From Chromatiaceae bacterium (GTDB lineage Bacteria; Pseudomonadota; Gammaproteobacteria; Chromatiales; Chromatiaceae): a stretch of DNA of 53,966 nucleotides. The stretch's first letter is position 1. Every line of letters begins with the position of its first letter. Positions 15,651 through 25,089 of this stretch are shown here, piece after piece. The notes below the pieces were generated by a model, which searched no databases, was not told the DNA's origin, and saw only the letters and a program-made list of their open reading frames with translations. Position numbers and translations under genes: made by a program. The stretch spans positions 1 through 53,966 of the forward strand of contig JACDZG010000043.1 of the NCBI GenBank assembly GCA_013426805.1. Direction: 5' to 3'.

Positions 15651-16049
15651 CTAGGCCAGCAGCGCATCCATTTCCGGCGGGATTTGGGGACGGCCGCGGG
15701 CGTTGAGCGCGGTACCGATGACCCGTGCCGACATGACCGGCTTTTCATCGGGGAGGCGGAAGATGTCTTGCAGGAAGGCGAAGCGCAGCTTGGACTCACG
15801 AACCAGATTGAGGCCTACCAGGAAGCGATCCCCGCTGGTCAGCGAGGATTTGTAGTCGAGCTCCGCCCGCACCACGACCAGATTGATCCCGTTCTTGGTG
15901 TACTCGGCGAAGTCGATGCCGATCTCCTTGAGATACAGGTGACGGACGTGCTCCAGATAGTTCTGGTAGACCCCATTGTTGACGATGCCTTGCATGTCGC
16001 ATTCGTAGTCGCGAACATCCAGTTCGCAGGAAAAGGCGTAGGTTTCCAT
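15651..16049 (-). CDS. Acyl-CoA thioesterase, 4-hydroxybenzoyl-CoA thioesterase (YbgC-like) hotdog family
   Basis: A 132-aa hotdog protein with VRDYECDMQGIVNNGVYQNY (the D...G.V.N..Y active-site helix of YbgC-type enzymes) and LEHVRHLYLKEIGIDF. It hydrolyses short acyl-CoA or acyl-carrier thioesters in the cytoplasm. The aspartate of DMQGIVNN takes the usual catalytic position. It precedes the dehydrogenase by 15 bp, so it may be co-transcribed with the pterin-type cluster, though a functional link is uncertain. Confidence 0.85.
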   Translation of the reverse strand: METYAFSCELDVRDYECDMQGIVNNGVYQNYLEHVRHLYLKEIGIDFAEYTKNGINLVVVRAELDYKSSLTSGDRFLVGLNLVRESKLRFAFLQDIFRLPDEKPVMSARVIGTALNARGRPQIPPEMDALLA

Positions 16050-16137
16050 GGTGGAGGCTCCAATTGCGGCGATGCCCTAGTTTACCGCGAAAGCCGGCGC
16101 GAACTGCCGCCGGCGGAGGATGACCGGAGCCGCCCGC

Positions 16138-17646
16138 TCAGCGCTTGCCGCCGGGCTTGGTGCCGAAGAGTGAACCCATGACGCCGCGCATCAACTGACG
16201 GCCGATCTGGGTCCCCAATGAGCGGGCGGCACTGCCGGCAAAGGCTTCGAGCGGGCTCTGTCGGCTGCTCGAACCACTGCTCTTGGACTTGGTGCCGCTC
16301 CCGCCGCCGAACAGGTCACCCCAGCCGGTCGCCGCGGGGGTCGCGGCGGCGGTGGCCGCCTCGCCGGCGCGCTGCTCCAGCAGTTCATAGGCCGAAACGC
16401 GGTCGATGGTCACGTCATAGACGCCCTTGACCAGTGACTGGTCCATGACCGCCCGGCGTTCACTGGCGTCCACCGGACCGAGTCGGCTCCCCGGCGGGGC
16501 GACCGTGACCCGCTGCACGATCCCCGGAATGCCTTGTTCGTCCAGGGTGGAGACCAGGGCCTCGCCGACGCCGAGCGCGGTGATCACGGTCGCGGTGTCC
16601 AAATCCGGATTCTGCCGGAAGGTCTCCGCCGCCACCCGCACCGCCTTCTGATCGCGCGGGGTAAAGGCGCGTAGCGCATGTTGGACCCGGTTGCCGAGTT
16701 GGCCCAGCACGGTGTCTGGAACATCGAGCGGGCTCTGGGTGACGAAATAGACCCCAACGCCCTTGGAGCGGATCAGCCGCACTACCTGTTCGATCTTGTT
16801 GAGCAGGACCTTGGGCGCATCGTTGAAGAGCAGGTGCGCCTCGTCGAAGAAAAAGACCATCTTCGGCTTGTCCGCGTCGCCGACCTCCGGCAGGGTCTCG
16901 AACAGCTCGGCAAGGAGCCATAGCAAGAAGGTCGAGTAGAGCGCCGGGGTGTGGATGAGCGTCTCGGCGGCCAGGATGTTCACATAGCCGTGCCCGCGCT
17001 CATCGGTCTGCATCATATCCGCCAGGGTCAGCGAGGGCTCGCCGAAGAGCACCTGCGCGCCCTGTTGCTCCAGGGCCAGCAGGCGCCGCAGGATGGCCCC
17101 GACGCTGGCCTTGGAGACATTGCCGTAACGGATCTGGAGCGTCTCGGCCTGCTCGGCGACATGGGTGAGCAAGGCGCGCAGGTCCTTGAGATCCAGCAGC
17201 AGCCAGCCGTTCTCGTCCGCCACCTGAAAGACGATGTTGAGCACGCCCTCCTGTACATCGTTCAGTTCCAGCAGCCGGCCCAGCAACATGGGGCCCAACT
17301 CGCTGATGGTGGTGCGCACCGGATGTCCGAGCTTGCCCTGGATGTCCCAGAACATCACCGGGTTCGCGGCATAATCGAAGCCTTCCGTTTGTTCCAGGTC
17401 CAGTTCCGCGACCCGCTCGGCCACCTTCTTGTTGCCGCCGCCGGGCTGACTGATGCCGGCCAGATCGCCCTTCACATCGGCCATGAAGACCGGCACCCCG
17501 GCGCGGCTGAACTGCTCGGCCAGGCGCTGCAGGGTCACGGTCTTGCCGGTGCCGGTCGCCCCGGCCACCAGGCCGTGGCGGTTGGCCATGCGCAAGGAAA
17601 TGGCGACCGGCACTTGGCCTTTGCCGACGAGGATGGATGAGGTCAT
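16138..17646 (-). CDS. HerA-like / DUF853 (YjgR) P-loop ATPase
   Basis: A 502-aa ATPase with Walker A GATGTGKT at residues 29-36, [20 protein letters not shown], Walker [17 protein letters not shown] and the arginine-containing [16 protein letters not shown]. The glycine- and serine-rich linker near residue 455 and the C-terminal FGTKPGGKR tail match YjgR (DUF853). Family members resemble HerA/FtsK-type translocases. The cellular role of YjgR is not established. It is separated by 88 bp from the thioesterase gene and is probably its own unit. Confidence 0.88.
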   Translation of the reverse strand: MTSSILVGKGQVPVAISLRMANRHGLVAGATGTGKTVTLQRLAEQFSRAGVPVFMADVKGDLAGISQPGGGNKKVAERVAELDLEQTEGFDYAANPVMFWDIQGKLGHPVRTTISELGPMLLGRLLELNDVQEGVLNIVFQVADENGWLLLDLKDLRALLTHVAEQAETLQIRYGNVSKASVGAILRRLLALEQQGAQVLFGEPSLTLADMMQTDERGHGYVNILAAETLIHTPALYSTFLLWLLAELFETLPEVGDADKPKMVFFFDEAHLLFNDAPKVLLNKIEQVVRLIRSKGVGVYFVTQSPLDVPDTVLGQLGNRVQHALRAFTPRDQKAVRVAAETFRQNPDLDTATVITALGVGEALVSTLDEQGIPGIVQRVTVAPPGSRLGPVDASERRAVMDQSLVKGVYDVTIDRVSAYELLEQRAGEAATAAATPAATGWGDLFGGGSGTKSKSSGSSSRQSPLEAFAGSAARSLGTQIGRQLMRGVMGSLFGTKPGGKR

Positions 17647-17690
17647 GGGGCGCTCCGGAAGGGCTGGCGTCAGTGGGCGTCAGTGTATAC

Positions 17691-17730
17691 CGGGCGGGCG
17701 GCGAAATTGAACCGGAACGCCCTGCCGGTC
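17691..17730 (+). repeat. Short dispersed repeat, copy 1
   Basis: The 20-bp core aaattgaaccggaacgccct (17704-17723) is repeated exactly at 43185-43204 within a 40-bp region of high similarity (cgggcNggcNgcNaaattg). No hairpin or coding function is apparent. The second copy overlaps the end of the sulfate-binding protein gene. Confidence 0.55.
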
Positions 17731-17926
17731 CGGCGCGTCCTGGGTCTGGTGCACGCGGTTCACTGCCGGCGGTCGTGGTGGCAACCTCATGACGCGACTG
17801 CTAGTATCAAGGCAAATTGGAGCCCACGCCATGCCAACCGTCCAAGAACCACCCAGCAAGCGCCCCCCGCCGCCCTGGGCGAAATGACGATCGGTGGTAA
17901 CCAAATCGGGGGTAGTCCGCGACACT

Positions 17927-18180
17927 ATGAACAGTTACGACAACGGCGTGATCGCTTGGGCCAACGAACAGGCTCAACTGCTCCGGGCCGGGTGTTTCCA
18001 CGCGCTGGACATCGAACATATCGCCGATGAAATAGAAGACGTGGGCAACAGCGAACAACGCGAACTTGAAAGCCGAATGGCCGTGCTCCTCGCCCATTTA
18101 CTCAAGTGGTTGCTTCAGCCGGAACGGCGCGGGAATAGCTGGCGAAACACGATCGGCGAACTGTTTTCGTGTTGCAGGCC
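17927..18180 (+). pseudogene. DUF29 gene remnant (C-terminally truncated)
   Basis: The first 80 codons match the intact DUF29 gene at 3707: YDNGVIAWANEQAQLLRAG, DIEHIADEIEDVGNSEQREL, LLAHLLKWLLQPERRGNSWR. After NSWRNTI the reading diverges into unrelated sequence (GELFSCC...), losing the CPWTFEQI end of the family. The join lies near 18155. Beyond it another frame (18157-18299) reads FVLQATGGRPVFVASGYWIA, probably the tail of a different gene. This is a fusion scar rather than a functional DUF29 protein. Confidence 0.7.
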
Positions 18181-18585
18181 ACAGGGGGCCGGCCCGTGTT
18201 CGTCGCTTCCGGTTACTGGATCGCCGTGCCGGAACTTCGCAACCAAGATGCGGCGTATCCGCCACCCGGAGTGTTGGGGGCGCACCGAATCGTGCTTTAG
18301 GATTTCACCCTGTCACAGGTTTCGCCCGGGGCCGGCTTATTCTTCACGCCCAACCTTGCGCGTACTAGGCTTAGTTCTTGATCAAGAGCTTCGCGGACAA
18401 ATCCACGGCAGTCGTGAGATCGGATCAGGACACGCTCTTGCGTGGGTCGGATCGCATCCTCGCTGCCGAGCGTCTGGCCCCGCCGTTGCATTGATCGTGC
18501 AGGAGGGCGCAACAGGATAATGGTGGTACGTTCCCTGTAACGCGATGGCGCGGCAGCCGCCGGCCTTTGGAGTGGGCACGCGAGC
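18181..18585. other. Gene-poor junction with short relic frames
   Basis: No convincing full gene. On the plus strand a frame to 18299 reads PVFVASGYWIAVPELRNQD and may be a gene tail. On the minus strand 18297-18491 is a 64-codon frame (ERVLIRSHDCRGFVREALDQ) with protein-like composition but no recognised family. The region probably records rearrangement at the left edge of the island. Confidence 0.35.
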
Positions 18586-19215
18586 ATGAGTGGACCAAAT
18601 GAACCGACCCCGCCGAGTGCTGGCGATGGCGCGACCCCGATCGACAGTTGCATCGCCGAATGCCCGCCCGACCCCTGCGGCAAGGATGCCATCGCCAATG
18701 TCACCGAGTGTTGCGGGTCCGAGATTTTCGCGGCGGCCAAGAAGGCGAACGGGGGCAAGGAGCCGAAGATCGTATTCGGCAAACCGTCTAGCGGATTCGA
18801 TGCCGAAACCGACACAGCGACCGGGACCATCACCGTTAACAGTGCGTCGAGCCAATGCACAGCCACGGAGTCCGTCTATTTCGAGCTTGCTAATCTGTCG
18901 AACAAGCCAGCGTTCGATAAAGTGGATGGCAATGCCGCTGCCGGAAACCTGAGCCGCGAAGACTACGCGCTCGCTTCCGAGCAAGTCGAATACGATAGCT
19001 TAAAGAACACGCTGGCCGTGATCGACACATGCAAGAAAAAGTGGGGTTGCGAATCCCACCCTTTCGATCTCGACGCCCTTCGTCCAGCGAAGAGCTTCAG
19101 CGATTACTACAAGAATTATCTGGACGAGTCCCATAAAGAGTACTATCGCAAGTCTTGGGATAGTGATTACAAGGCCGCCTACAACGCCAAACACCCCTCT
19201 CCGCCCGGCAAATAG
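18586..19215 (+). CDS. Hypothetical protein, possible polymorphic-toxin-type effector
   Basis: A 209-aa protein without signal peptide or membrane segment. It has a cysteine-rich front (CIAECPPDPCGKDAIANVTE, then CCGSEIF), a beta-like middle (TDTATGTITVNSASSQCTAT) and a helical back with FELANLSNKPAF, GNLSREDYALASEQVEYD and CKKKWGC. The pattern of an ELxN helix followed by xREDYxxxxExxEY and a CK-KWGC end resembles C-terminal domains of PAAR-linked effectors I have seen, but I cannot name the family. It is followed 18 bp later by a SUMF1-fold gene with a good ribosome site, so the two are probably one operon. Effector function is inference only. Confidence 0.5.
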   Translation: MSGPNEPTPPSAGDGATPIDSCIAECPPDPCGKDAIANVTECCGSEIFAAAKKANGGKEPKIVFGKPSSGFDAETDTATGTITVNSASSQCTATESVYFELANLSNKPAFDKVDGNAAAGNLSREDYALASEQVEYDSLKNTLAVIDTCKKKWGCESHPFDLDALRPAKSFSDYYKNYLDESHKEYYRKSWDSDYKAAYNAKHPSPPGK

Positions 19216-19233
19216 CGGCGTCCAGGAGACCCC

Positions 19234-19965
19234 ATGAACGAGGCGATTTCCAAGGCCATCCGGGAGCAGGCAAGAACGATCACTGTCGGCACCGGAGACG
19301 CCGCGGCCCTGCTCCTGCGTGTCGAGCCGGGCACGTTCAGCCTCGGATCCCCGCCGACGGAGGAGGGTCGGCTGGCCAGCGAAGGCCCGGTCCGCACGGT
19401 GACCTTGACTCGGCCGTTCTATCTCGGCAAATACCCCATCACCCAGCGGCAGTACAGGGCCGTTACGGCCAATGCACCGGCAAAGCCGGCGGATCCCGAC
19501 GTCGCGATCGATCAGCTGGCCTACGCCGAGGCACTGGCGTTTTGCGCCATCCTGACCAAAGCATCGGGGGTGACGGTGACTCTGCCGACCGAGGCCCAGT
19601 GGGAGTACGCTTGCCGAGCGGGTAGCGTGACCCGATTCTGGTCCGGGGATCGGGAAGAGGATTTGGCGCGGGTTGGCTGGTATCGGGAAAACGCCGAGCA
19701 TGGTGCCAGGGTGGTCGGGAAGAAGCCGGCTAACCCTTGGGGGTTTCACGACATGCACGGTAACGTGTGCGAGTGTTGCCTGGACATCCTCCCTCCCTAT
19801 GAGACGATCTCCAACCTGGACCCGGTAGGCCAAACGAGCGACCGGAGGGGAATTATGCGGGGCGGGGCCTGGATGCATCCGGCCGATTATTGCCGGTCTG
19901 CCATTCGGCTGATGAGCAGCGATCGATTCGGCGGGGCTGGCCTGCGAATCGCAGTTAAGGGATAG
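19234..19965 (+). CDS. SUMF1 / formylglycine-generating-enzyme-fold protein (probably not a sulfatase-activating enzyme)
   Basis: A 243-aa SUMF1-fold protein: FSLGSPPTEEGRLASEGPVR, LGKYPITQRQYRAV, LPTEAQWEYACRAG, PNPWG-like PANPWGFHDMHGNVCE, and RGGAWMHPADYCRSAIRL near the end with GLRIAVKG. True formylglycine-generating enzymes bind copper with two cysteines in GGSxxCxxxxC; here the first is replaced by His (AWMHPADYC), so catalytic maturation of sulfatases is unlikely. SUMF1 domains are also used as ligand-binding modules in conflict systems and secretion loci. Ribosome site aggagacc upstream; operon with the 18586 gene. The only sulfatase in the window is 29 kb away. Confidence 0.8.
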   Translation: MNEAISKAIREQARTITVGTGDAAALLLRVEPGTFSLGSPPTEEGRLASEGPVRTVTLTRPFYLGKYPITQRQYRAVTANAPAKPADPDVAIDQLAYAEALAFCAILTKASGVTVTLPTEAQWEYACRAGSVTRFWSGDREEDLARVGWYRENAEHGARVVGKKPANPWGFHDMHGNVCECCLDILPPYETISNLDPVGQTSDRRGIMRGGAWMHPADYCRSAIRLMSSDRFGGAGLRIAVKG

Positions 19966-20043
19966 GATTGCGGATCGCCGCCGAGTTGTCAAGGGCACCC
20001 GAGCCGCGACCAAGAAGGCCCTGAATTCGCGCGGGAGGACTCC

Positions 20044-20560
20044 GTGCTAACGATTCGCAAAGAGCAGATGGATGCCAAAGAGCAGATGGATGCCAAAGAG
20101 CAGATGGATGCGCTTCGACAGTCGGCGCGGCAGAGCTTCGAGCACCGGATGCTCGCCCGTCTTGTACAGTTTGCGCCGCCGCATGTCCAGGCGGTCGGGG
20201 AAAGTCGGATGCGCGAAGTCATCCGCTTCGGCGTCGGCCGGGCTGAGCGTTACGGCTTCACTCTCTTGGGAGCAGTTCATTCAGGACATGCTACTTCTCA
20301 TTGAGTAGCTGTATCCGGAGAAGGCGGCCTATGTCGGCCGGGACGGATTCGCAACCCTCATCCGCCAGGGCCGGGATGTGGCGCAACGGGAGGGCTTCTC
20401 GGGCGCGCGCGATGCGGCATTGCTTGTCGTGTTGATGGTCGCGTTCGGCCACGGCTGTTGCGCCGACCCGCTCTATCCCTGGATCGCCAGAACCCTCAGC
20501 GATGGATCCACCGCCGGTCCCTGGGCTAGGGCCGAATGTCCCTCGTGTCTTCTGTCCGGC
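20044..20560 (+). pseudogene. Degenerate small helical protein gene with 18-bp tandem repeat
   Basis: The start (LTIRKEQMDA) and FEHRMLARLVQFAPPHVQ resemble a family of short proteins found near PAAR and effector genes. The frame then shifts. A later frame reads LYPEKAAYVGRDGFATLIRQ and GARDAALLVVLMVAFGHG, again family-like, and ends near 20560. An 18-bp unit (gatgccaaagagcagatg) is repeated at the front so that KEQMDA occurs three times. Frame breaks occur near 20260 and 20306 (in-frame TAG). It follows the SUMF1 gene and was probably part of that cassette. Confidence 0.55.
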
Positions 20561-20702
20561 GGCTTTCAGTTACATTGCCGGCGCAGCGACCTTGGCGCAC
20601 AGCGATTGCTCCGGGTCGCCAGTGGCCCGATCCGGTCCATGGGCCGGTCGCCCGCCGGGCGGCTCGCCCCGTGGCTCATCCTTCGGACCTGGCGGCTTGC
20701 GT

Positions 20703-21408
20703 TCACGCGCCGGGCAGTTCGGCCAGTCCTTGCAGGACGGCGGGATTGGTTTGACGGAAGCGTTCCTCAGCCAGCCGCCGCTGTCCGCGCCGCGTCGGGG
20801 CGCAGGTGCTGCGGGTGACCGGATGCTCGCGTTGCTGGTCTTGGGCATACGCGGTAGGGCAGGTCAACGCCTTGGTATTTGATGGCAACGGTGCCGTTCG
20901 GGTAAGCGTGGACCCGGACCCGGTTGCGCCGCAGTCCCTTCGCCAGTTCGGTCGGTTCCAGCAGATAGACGACTCGATCGTATTGCAGGGTCAGGCTGTT
21001 GGAGACGGTGCGCTCCTCTTGCCGGCTCAATATCTCCTCCAGATCGTCGAGTTCATTCAGCGGCCGGTGCAGGTCCGTGGCGTTGGCCGGCGTCTGGGCG
21101 AACTTGGCGTTGAAGCGCTCCATGAACGCGGGCAGATAGGCGTTGCCGGCCTCCAGGGTGTCGCTCCCTTCCAGGCGCAACTCCTTGACCAGGTAGCGGC
21201 GGGTCGAATGGAAGTAGTCGAAGGCGGATTCCGAGTCCACGAAGCGCAACGTTCGATCGCGGTCAAGGTGTCCAGTTCGCAAGTGCTCATGGTGAGTAAA
21301 CTCGTCTTCGTCGGTCGCACGGCGCAGGCCTCGCAGTTCGGGAACCACGTCCCTGAGGTGGGTACGCGCCGCGCGTGCGGACATTTCAAACTTGCACAAA
21401 CCGGACAT
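20703..21408 (-). pseudogene. ISNCY-type transposase, degraded C-terminal part
   Basis: The long minus-strand frame from 21408 carries typical ISNCY/IS1202-type C-terminal sequence: AGNAYLPAFMERFNAKFAQT, EERTVSNSLTLQYDRVVYLL, EPTELAKGLRRNRVRVHAYP and TVAIKYQGVDLPYRV. The frame then slips, and another frame (20703-20888) continues with RRLAEERFRQTNPAVLQGLA and a stop. The catalytic first half and left end of the element are missing. It marks a former mobile element beside the conflict island. Confidence 0.7.
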
Positions 21409-21462
21409 GACTAAATTGCGCCTACACGCCGTCCGCGCACAAGTTCAATCAGGAGCCCGGCA

Positions 21463-23838
21463 ATGACCTGGCACGACTTTCTGACAACACTGGCCAGCGG
21501 TCTCGAGCGATTGGACGCACGGCTGCGGGCGACGGCGTCAGCGCTCGAAACCGGCGCCGGTCCTGACCCCGCCAACCCGCCACCCCCGCCCGTCTGCCTC
21601 GCCGCGGGCCGCCGCCGCGCCGGGGCCGCCGAGTGCCTGATCGACGTTGGCGCTCACTGGACCCGCACCGACGGGGCCTTCGTTCCCATTGACCACCTCG
21701 GCATCTGTTTGCGCGACAAGGGCCTTGCGCGGCCGGGATCGACGGCGCCCGACCGCCCGACCGGGGTCACCGCGCTGGCCCTGGACCCGCCGCCGGACCT
21801 GTTCGCGCACTGGCAGCGTGCGGTCGGCATCCAGGCCGCGCCGGAGCAGTTCTTTGCGCGCTTCACCCTGGTGGTGGACGACGCCTCCCCGGACAGCGTG
21901 CTGGGCCTGATCGTGCTGCTGGCGCGCCTCAACGGCGTGCCGGCCGCCGCGGTGCCGCGCGCCTGGGTCAGCACGGTGGCGGCCTGGGAGCAGGGGCGGA
22001 GCCGGGTCGCCGATCCGTTCGCGCATTGGCCGACGCTGCTGGCGGCCCTGGGGCATGGCCATTGGGACAGCGAACTGTTCCGGCAACCGCCGACGGACGG
22101 GACTGCGTCCGCGCGGGCCGCGCGGGCGCACGAGGTCAACGCGATGCTCGGGGCGGCCTGGCTCGCCGGTCTGCGCTTTACCGTCGCGCTGCTGGCCGCC
22201 GACTCCCCGCCGGCGCCGATCGCCGACCTGTCGGGTTGCCCCGAGGCCGAGCGCGCCGCGGCCTTGCTGCGCTACGAGGCCGAGCAGTATCGCCATGCCC
22301 TGGACCAGGCCGAGACTCTGCAACTGCGTCTGCCCATGCAGGGTCCGGGCGGGCGCCGGCGGATCGTCGATGCCTGCCTGATCGAGGAGCAGACCCTGAC
22401 CGGCGCGATGAAGGTGTTGCTGCGCAACGACCGTGTCCATCCCTGGCTGGGTGATGGTTTCGGCCTGATCGGGCTCCATCGCCCGGCACTCGCCGGCAGC
22501 GGCGCCGACATGACCCTCTCGGTCGATCCGGCCTTGGGCGTACATCTGCCCGAGCTGTGGCGGGCGCTGGAGCGGCGCGAAGACGACGCCTGGGGCGGGC
22601 AGCGCCCCTGCGACAGCCCCCGGATCGGGCTCGCGGGCTATCCAGCGGGGCGCCGACCGGACACCGGCGCGCCCAGCCCGAACCAACCCTGGTGGGACGA
22701 CCGCGGCAGTTATACCCTGATCGCCGCCCCCGCTCGGCTGACGGACGGGGCGCCGGGCACGCGTCTCGACTGGCAGGAGGACGTGCTCGAGACTCTGTGG
22801 ACCTGCTACAAGCCAAGCTTGGCGCTACGGTTGCGCTGCGCCGATGGGGCGGTGCGGCCGTTCGAGTCGTGCCTGCCGGTGCCGCTCGGAGCCATCCAAG
22901 CGGCGCCGGACGGGACCGCCCCGCCGCCGCCCGCCGTCGACCATCCCAAGCAGCGTCTGGTGCTGGCTTGGCCGCGCCCGCAACGCGATCCGGACCTCAG
23001 CGCTGGTGCCGCCGCGAACGAACCGATCCTGCTGACACCGACCCTGCAACGCTGCCTGATCGCGCCGATCGCCAACGCCGGGTTGGCCCCGGACCAGCGC
23101 CATCGGCTCGTCCACCTGCCGGACCCGGAGTGCTTCGACTGCATCGCGGTTGCCGGTGGCGTCGTGCTCGTCCACCCCAACGGCGTCGTGCTGTTCGACG
23201 ACTGGCACCGCACTCCGCTGGACCAGCACGCCATCGAGACTGACCTGGACCAGGTTGGTGCGCGGCTCGCACTGCTCGCCCAAACCGGCACCGAGGCCAA
23301 GGCTCTGTTGGACCGGATGGACCGGCACATCAGGCGCCGCCGGTGGGTGAGTCTCGCGGCGGCCGGCAACCTCGACCGCCTGACCGGCATCAAGGTCGCG
23401 CTGCGCCGGGGGCTCGACCAGACCGCCAACGTTGGCGCCGACCCGCGCCTGGCGGCTTTGCGCGCCAGCCTGGAGCGGCGCTGGGGCATCGGCGATCGAC
23501 TGGAGCAGTTGGAGCGTACCCTCGACGAACTGGAGCGGACGCTGCGCGCCTACGCCGAGCAGCGCGCTGCCCGTCTGGTCACCTTCCTCACCGTCTTCGG
23601 CTTCCCGCTGGTGCTGTTCGCCGGTTTCTTCGACTTTGCTCTCAACGGGATGCCGCGGGACTGGGGGGCGCTGCCGGGCTGGCTGCTTGGGCAGGCGGCA
23701 CCCGCTGCCGCCGCCGCGGTCAACAGCGGCCCCAACTGGCCTGCGCTGGCGCTCTTCGTCGCCGTCGCCGGGATCGGTATGGTGTTGCTGACGCTGGGTC
23801 TGGCGCTGGTCCGCTGGGTGGGCGGGCGCGGGCGCTAA
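21463..23838 (+). CDS. Large hypothetical protein, C-terminal coiled coil and two membrane spans
   Basis: A 791-aa soluble-plus-anchor protein. Most of it is an unrecognised, Pro- and Arg-rich region with conserved-looking blocks (WVSTVAAWEQGRSRVADPFA, GSYTLIAAPARLTD, VLETLWTCYKPSLALRLRC). Residues about 655-705 form a helix ending LERTLDELERTLRAYAEQRA. They are followed by a span (LVTFLTVFGFPLVLFAGFFD) and a second span near residues 757-780 (LALFVAVAGIGMVLLTLGLA). The sequence after the first span, ALNGMP, is reminiscent of CorA-type helices, but a transporter role is not supported. It opens the STAND/TPR island and could be its membrane effector. Start ATG follows aggagcccggca. Confidence 0.65.
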   Translation: MTWHDFLTTLASGLERLDARLRATASALETGAGPDPANPPPPPVCLAAGRRRAGAAECLIDVGAHWTRTDGAFVPIDHLGICLRDKGLARPGSTAPDRPTGVTALALDPPPDLFAHWQRAVGIQAAPEQFFARFTLVVDDASPDSVLGLIVLLARLNGVPAAAVPRAWVSTVAAWEQGRSRVADPFAHWPTLLAALGHGHWDSELFRQPPTDGTASARAARAHEVNAMLGAAWLAGLRFTVALLAADSPPAPIADLSGCPEAERAAALLRYEAEQYRHALDQAETLQLRLPMQGPGGRRRIVDACLIEEQTLTGAMKVLLRNDRVHPWLGDGFGLIGLHRPALAGSGADMTLSVDPALGVHLPELWRALERREDDAWGGQRPCDSPRIGLAGYPAGRRPDTGAPSPNQPWWDDRGSYTLIAAPARLTDGAPGTRLDWQEDVLETLWTCYKPSLALRLRCADGAVRPFESCLPVPLGAIQAAPDGTAPPPPAVDHPKQRLVLAWPRPQRDPDLSAGAAANEPILLTPTLQRCLIAPIANAGLAPDQRHRLVHLPDPECFDCIAVAGGVVLVHPNGVVLFDDWHRTPLDQHAIETDLDQVGARLALLAQTGTEAKALLDRMDRHIRRRRWVSLAAAGNLDRLTGIKVALRRGLDQTANVGADPRLAALRASLERRWGIGDRLEQLERTLDELERTLRAYAEQRAARLVTFLTVFGFPLVLFAGFFDFALNGMPRDWGALPGWLLGQAAPAAAAAVNSGPNWPALALFVAVAGIGMVLLTLGLALVRWVGGRGR

Positions 23839-24010
23839 CCGGTCGAGTCCGCGGTGCGGACTGATGACGTCCCCGGTTTCCCCGTCGCCTTGACGCCGAG
23901 CCCGGTGGCAACGATGGCGGCATCGTCGAGGACGGTCTGGTGCACAAAGAGCATTCAACGCCCGACACCGGTACCCATCGCTAACTCAGGGTGCGCATGC
24001 TGGGTTCCAG

Positions 24011-24862
24011 CTATTCCCCGCCCTCCCGTCCGATCAGATCCTCCGCGCTGCCCGTGTCGAAGATGCCGTCGAGCCAGAGGTCCAATTGCGCGACCGGCGC
24101 CGCCTCAATGCGCCGCCGGGCCCAGTCGGGCAAGGCGCCGAAACGGCGGGTCAATTGGCGCTTGAGGGTGTCGGCCTTGCCCTCGGCCTTGCCCTCGGCC
24201 TCGCCCTCGGCAAAGATCGACCGATAAGCCCGGGTTTCTTGGATAGGAGTTACCAGATTCAGCATCGCCCAGATCTCCTTCGCGGTCAGGCCGCGAAATC
24301 GCTCGAAAAACCAGAATTCCAAGACCTGCGCCAGCAGGTCGCGTTGCGCTTGCGGCAGGGGCGCGCTCTCGACCGTGTGCCACAGCGCCGGGGCCTGGGC
24401 CTGGAGCGTCGCGTCGTCCGCGATCACCAAAGGGGCCAAGGCCGCCACGTAGGGGTTGTCGGGCTCGCGCGCCAACCAGTCGGGCAGGACTTGCTCCAAC
24501 GATACGCCAAAGGGCATCGACCCGCGCGCTCCGATCCAGCTCGGACAGGCCGGCCGGTCGCGCTCGCGCAGATAGATCAGGATCCCCGTGACCTCGCGCT
24601 CCGGATACTGCTCGCCGTAGAGACCGATCTTGGTCAGCAGGTTATACCAGGCGCCGGGCGCGGGCTGCCCCATAAACTCGATGGCATAGACCGGACCCTC
24701 ATGCCCATCGGGCTCGAGGATCCCGTCCAGCCGCCGCTCCAGTGTCTTGATCGTCAGCGAGCAGAACCGGTAGCCGCCCTCCAGGCGCAGGCCGCCGGTC
24801 AGGATGCGGAAGGCCTCGGGGCCGGCGGACAGGAAGAGATAGATGGGATGGTCCGTTTTCAT
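24011..24862 (-). CDS. DUF2887 / Rpn-like nuclease family protein, copy 1
   Basis: A 283-aa protein starting MKTDHPIYLFLSAGPEAFRI, with LERRLDGILEP and GPVYAIEFMGQ giving the D...E-x-x-Q core of PD-(D/E)XK-like nucleases, and LLAREPDN-type later helices. Near residue 235 it has a run of EG-rich four-residue units, three units long here (AEGE, AEGK, AEGK). It is nearly identical to the next gene at 25090, from upstream sequence through the stop, so the pair is a recent tandem duplication. Start chosen at MKTDHP, which both copies share. Confidence 0.85.
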   Translation of the reverse strand: MKTDHPIYLFLSAGPEAFRILTGGLRLEGGYRFCSLTIKTLERRLDGILEPDGHEGPVYAIEFMGQPAPGAWYNLLTKIGLYGEQYPEREVTGILIYLRERDRPACPSWIGARGSMPFGVSLEQVLPDWLAREPDNPYVAALAPLVIADDATLQAQAPALWHTVESAPLPQAQRDLLAQVLEFWFFERFRGLTAKEIWAMLNLVTPIQETRAYRSIFAEGEAEGKAEGKADTLKRQLTRRFGALPDWARRRIEAAPVAQLDLWLDGIFDTGSAEDLIGREGGE

Positions 24863-25089
24863 GGTGGCTCGATGCACAGCATAGGCGGTCCAATGGGCCT
24901 CGGTCCGTCTGTCCGTATCGGGTTACGCGTTGCCGTGCCGGCCTTTGTCATCATTCCGCCCAGTTCTTCTCTTGCCGTCGGCCGTATCGTTCTCGCACGA
25001 TACCTGGCGAGCCGTGCCGGCTTCCGAATACAAGCGCAATCCGAGTGCAATGGCAACCGCTGCGCCTCGGGCGCGGGCGGCGATCCTTG

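Noticed and set aside
19234-19965. Idea that this SUMF1-like protein activates the sulfatase at 48741
   Set aside because: One of the two copper-site cysteines is replaced and the genes are 29 kb apart; a true FGE elsewhere or an SME is more likely.
19234-19965. Diversity-generating retroelement target (SUMF1/C-type lectin fold)
   Set aside because: No reverse transcriptase or template repeat with adenine-specific variation was found nearby.
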